Source of the DNA: Solobacterium sp.
Lineage (GTDB): Bacteria; Bacillota_I; Bacilli_A; Erysipelotrichales; Erysipelotrichaceae
DNA: 32,057 bases
Direction: 5' to 3'
Assembly: GCA_017469355.1 (NCBI GenBank)
Contig: JAFUGM010000051.1
Span: 1-32,057, forward strand
Shown: positions 30,049 through 32,057 of the stretch, piece by piece
Numbering within the stretch: the stretch's first letter is position 1
Layout: each line of letters begins with the position of its first letter
Made by a program: the position numbers and the translations under genes
The notes under the pieces: model-generated
Told to the model about the DNA's origin: nothing
The model's database searches: none
The model's input: the letters and a program-made list of their open reading frames with translations, nothing else

Positions 30049-31467
30049 ATGTTAATTGGCAGAGAACATGAAATTCAAGTACTCGAAGAAGCATATCAGG
30101 CACAAGAGTCCCAATTTATAGCTGTGTACGGCAGACGCAGAGTTGGCAAAACCTACTTAATCCGTGAAAGCCTGAACTCAAAAATCACGTTCCAACATTC
30201 AGGATATTACGGCGGAAAACTATCTGACGAATTATTTGAATTCTGCTCATCTCTCAGGGAATATGGATTGACAGAATTTTCCAGGCCAAAAAACTGGCTT
30301 GAGGCGTTTGAATTACTCAAAGAGCTGATTCGAACATCGCCTCACGAGAAAAAAGTCATTTTCTTAGATGAACTATCATGGATGGACACATCTGGAAGTG
30401 ATTTTCTCATGGCACTTGAAGGATTCTGGAATGGATGGGCTTCCGCTAGAAAGGATGTTCTGTTAATTGTCTGTGGGTCTGTGACTTCCTGGATGCTAAA
30501 CAACATCATTCATAACAAAGGCGGACTATATAACCGGCTGTCCTATCGCATTCATCTTCAGTCATTTACCCTGAAAGAATGTGAGGAGTACATCCAATCC
30601 CGAAACATTATCATGAATCGGCATCAAATCCTTGAATGCTACATGATTATGGGAGGAATACCCTATTACTGGAGCTTCCTTCAAAAAGGCCTCAGTTTAC
30701 CACAAAATATCGATCGTCTCTTTTTTGCCAAAGATGCGATGTTGGAAGATGAGTTCAATCATCTATATGCCGCATTATTTAAAAAACCTGATGCTTACAT
30801 CAAGATTGTGGCTGCGTTAGGAAAAAAGAAAGCTGGCATGACAAGGGAAGAACTGCTGGCCGCAACCCATCTTGCAGACTCAGGGAATTTCACAACCAAG
30901 TTAGAAGAACTGGAAAGCTGCGGTTTTATTCGAAGATATCAACGTTATGGCATGAAAGAGCGACAGGCTATATTTCAATTGATTGATAACTTCACCCTGT
31001 TTTATTACAAATTCCTGGAAAACAAGCCAACCGATGAACATTTCTGGACAAATCAAATTAATACGCCCTCAGTTAACGCATGGTGCGGCATCGCATTTGA
31101 ACGGGTTTGTCTTCAACATGTTTTCCAAATGAAACAGGCGTTAGGAATATCCGGTGTTTTAAGCGAATCATATTCATGGGCCTGCAAAGCAGATTCCGAA
31201 AAAGGGATCCACGGTTCCCAGATTGACCTGATGATTGTAAGGAAAGATCAGATTATCAACTTGTGTGAAATGAAGTTTTCAAGAAGAACATTCACAATCA
31301 CTCAAGATGTTGCGGATGAAATCAGACATAAAAGCTTAGATTTCTTATCTGTCACAAACTCCCGTTATGCAATTCACCCAGTTATGGTTACACCTTATGG
31401 TATTTCTGATAATTCCTATGCTGGAGATATACAAAAAGTGATCACTACAAAAGATCTATTCCAATAA
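30049..31467 (+). CDS. AAA-family ATPase with DUF234/PD-(D/E)XK C-terminal domain
   Basis: The 472-residue protein has Walker A GRRRVGKT at 28-35 and Walker B VIFLDEL at 103-109. A winged-helix part near 262-300 follows (MTREELLAATHLADSGNFTTKLEELESCG region). The C-terminal nuclease-like domain has E351, D393 (SQIDLM) and E407-x-K409 (CEMKF). This is the layout of archaeal-type ATPases with DUF234, common as accessory genes in gut Bacillota and Bacteroidota and of unknown biological role. It stands alone behind a double inverted-repeat operator, and both flanks carry the same 29-bp terminator sequence. A defence or mobile-cassette role is possible; no direct evidence. Confidence 0.9.
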   Translation: MLIGREHEIQVLEEAYQAQESQFIAVYGRRRVGKTYLIRESLNSKITFQHSGYYGGKLSDELFEFCSSLREYGLTEFSRPKNWLEAFELLKELIRTSPHEKKVIFLDELSWMDTSGSDFLMALEGFWNGWASARKDVLLIVCGSVTSWMLNNIIHNKGGLYNRLSYRIHLQSFTLKECEEYIQSRNIIMNRHQILECYMIMGGIPYYWSFLQKGLSLPQNIDRLFFAKDAMLEDEFNHLYAALFKKPDAYIKIVAALGKKKAGMTREELLAATHLADSGNFTTKLEELESCGFIRRYQRYGMKERQAIFQLIDNFTLFYYKFLENKPTDEHFWTNQINTPSVNAWCGIAFERVCLQHVFQMKQALGISGVLSESYSWACKADSEKGIHGSQIDLMIVRKDQIINLCEMKFSRRTFTITQDVADEIRHKSLDFLSVTNSRYAIHPVMVTPYGISDNSYAGDIQKVITTKDLFQ

Positions 31468-31618
31468 TATCGAGTGGGAGAAGATGATTTCAGTAGTTGA
31501 CATTTTGACTGATTCGTAATGGCTGAATCACACTTTTTGATAGGGCCAGTTTCACGATCCTCGTGTTGTCCGCTCTCCAGCAACCTTCCCACCAATTTGG
31601 CTCAATGTACGCCAACAA
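31468..31618. other. Gene-free stretch, possible insertion-sequence debris
   Basis: No supported gene. The minus strand ends in TGTCAACTACTGAAATC and holds GATTC/GAATC inverted copies, which would suit the end of an IS21-like element. I cannot identify it firmly. Confidence 0.3.
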
Positions 31619-31647
31619 TTACAGGCACCTTGCAGGGTGCCTGTCTT
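31619..31647 (+). repeat. Second exact copy of the 29-bp terminator sequence
   Basis: Identical to 29779-29807, including both hairpin arms, but the T-tract is replaced after CTT by the right end of the TnpB element at 31648. No gene ends just upstream. Confidence 0.9.
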
Positions 31648-31850
31648 AGGTGAACCCTCCCCGCCTTACGCTTATGCGTTGAAGTGCGGGGCTTCCAACA
31701 TATGCAAAGCATACATACTCCCTTTAGGGGAGTGGACTACCTTTCCTCCGTGCAGGCAAAACTCAGTAACTGTATGCTCACGCATACAGCACCGCATTAA
31801 GTCTAAAGAGAGAGGATAAGGTGCAGGTGGTTCTCTTAGCACACTCCGGA
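31648..31850 (-). ncRNA. Probable omega-RNA (reRNA) and right end of a TnpB element
   Basis: Behind and overlapping the tnpB 3' end the minus strand can fold into several stems: CTGTATGC/GCATACAG (31789-31770, with the tnpB stop codon in the loop), ACTCCC/GGGAGT (31733-31717), and CCCCGC/GCGGGG (31691-31659) enclosing ACGC/GCGT. It then ends in GGGTTCACCT at 31648. This is the expected place and form of a TnpB guide RNA scaffold. The guide would be the minus-strand sequence from 31647 downwards, that is, the 29-bp repeat. The 5' limit is a guess. Confidence 0.5.
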
Positions 31851-32057
31851 ACTTTTGCCAGGGTGGCTAACCTTGCCGTCTCCGACAAGGATTTAAGTAT
31901 CTCGCGCACAAAGTAGCGCGCGGCGATGTTGTAGCTCGCGTTCAGATCGCAATTGTACATCTTCCCATTCTGGAACTGACATACACTGTATGATGCATTC
32001 TCGGAAATACCGCGTCCGCGTTTTACGGTGCCGGAACCGTCAAACGCAAGCTTTGAC
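31778..32057 (-). CDS. tnpB: TnpB (IS200/IS605 OrfB) C-terminal part, cut by window edge
   Basis: The open frame covers 92 residues from the window edge to TGA at 31780-31778. It begins SKLAFDGSGTVKRGRG and continues with YNCDLNASYNIAARYFVREILKS. This is the C-terminal region of a Bacillota IS605-type TnpB subgroup, whose final RuvC aspartate lies in CDLNASYNI. The protein is an RNA-guided nuclease that keeps the element at its site. Only the last quarter or so is visible, so intactness cannot be judged. No TnpA is in view. Confidence 0.85.
   Translation of the reverse strand, partial: SKLAFDGSGTVKRGRGISENASYSVCQFQNGKMYNCDLNASYNIAARYFVREILKSLSETARLATLAKVPECAKRTTCTLSSLFRLNAVLYA

Overview
The window looks like chromosome of an anaerobic, mid-GC Bacillota, most likely an Erysipelotrichia-type gut or oral anaerobe. 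The support is strong AGGAGG-type ribosome binding sites, a secG-rnr-smpB cluster near ssrA, an oxygen-sensitive class III ribonucleotide reductase (NrdD/NrdG) and a flavodiiron protein. The lineage is an inference from gene content, not from a marker gene tree.

Left part (1-6.2 kb): an unrecognised small ORF, then an AlbA_2/Schlafen-type ATP-binding regulator bracketed on both sides by the same inverted octamer array. Next come luxS and a ZIP metal transporter on the minus strand, followed by about 775 bases of gene-free, palindrome-containing sequence. A RelB/RelE-type toxin-antitoxin module follows, whose toxin has an in-frame stop. It sits directly behind ssrA (tmRNA), so that the ssrA terminator hairpin also contains the antitoxin ribosome binding site. 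An RmlD-like reductase lies upstream of ssrA.

Middle part (6.2-20.4 kb): a secreted, C-terminally anchored DUF885 protein and a Cof-type HAD phosphatase. Then comes the minus-strand run secG-rnr-smpB-transglutaminase-like protein. Together with ssrA this puts most of the trans-translation machinery (tmRNA, SmpB, RNase R) within about 8 kb. A YoaK/DUF1275 membrane protein and a type-B carboxylesterase with an added N-terminal helical region are divergent from a TetR regulator with a shared operator candidate. A flavodiiron protein lies divergent from a two-gene beta-glucoside operon (ROK kinase plus GH1 enzyme).

Right part (20.4-32 kb): a membrane-anchored GIY-YIG protein, a phosphoglucomutase, and an nrdG-nrdD operon in which NrdG carries an N-terminal MarR-type DNA-binding domain. 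Two tandem TTGG-N4-CCAA palindromes lie between its promoter and start codon. Next are an MFS transporter-glycerophosphodiesterase operon and an aldo/keto reductase. The last 2.3 kb is accessory: an AAA ATPase with a PD-(D/E)XK (DUF234-like) tail behind two 39-bp inverted-repeat units, flanked by two exact copies of a 29-bp terminator sequence. The second copy abuts the right end of an IS605-type TnpB element that runs off the window.

Most promising leads: the MarR-NrdG fusion with its own candidate operators; the shared ssrA terminator/antitoxin SD hairpin; and two unrelated single-gene accessory loci, each guarded by 38-39-bp inverted-repeat arrays.
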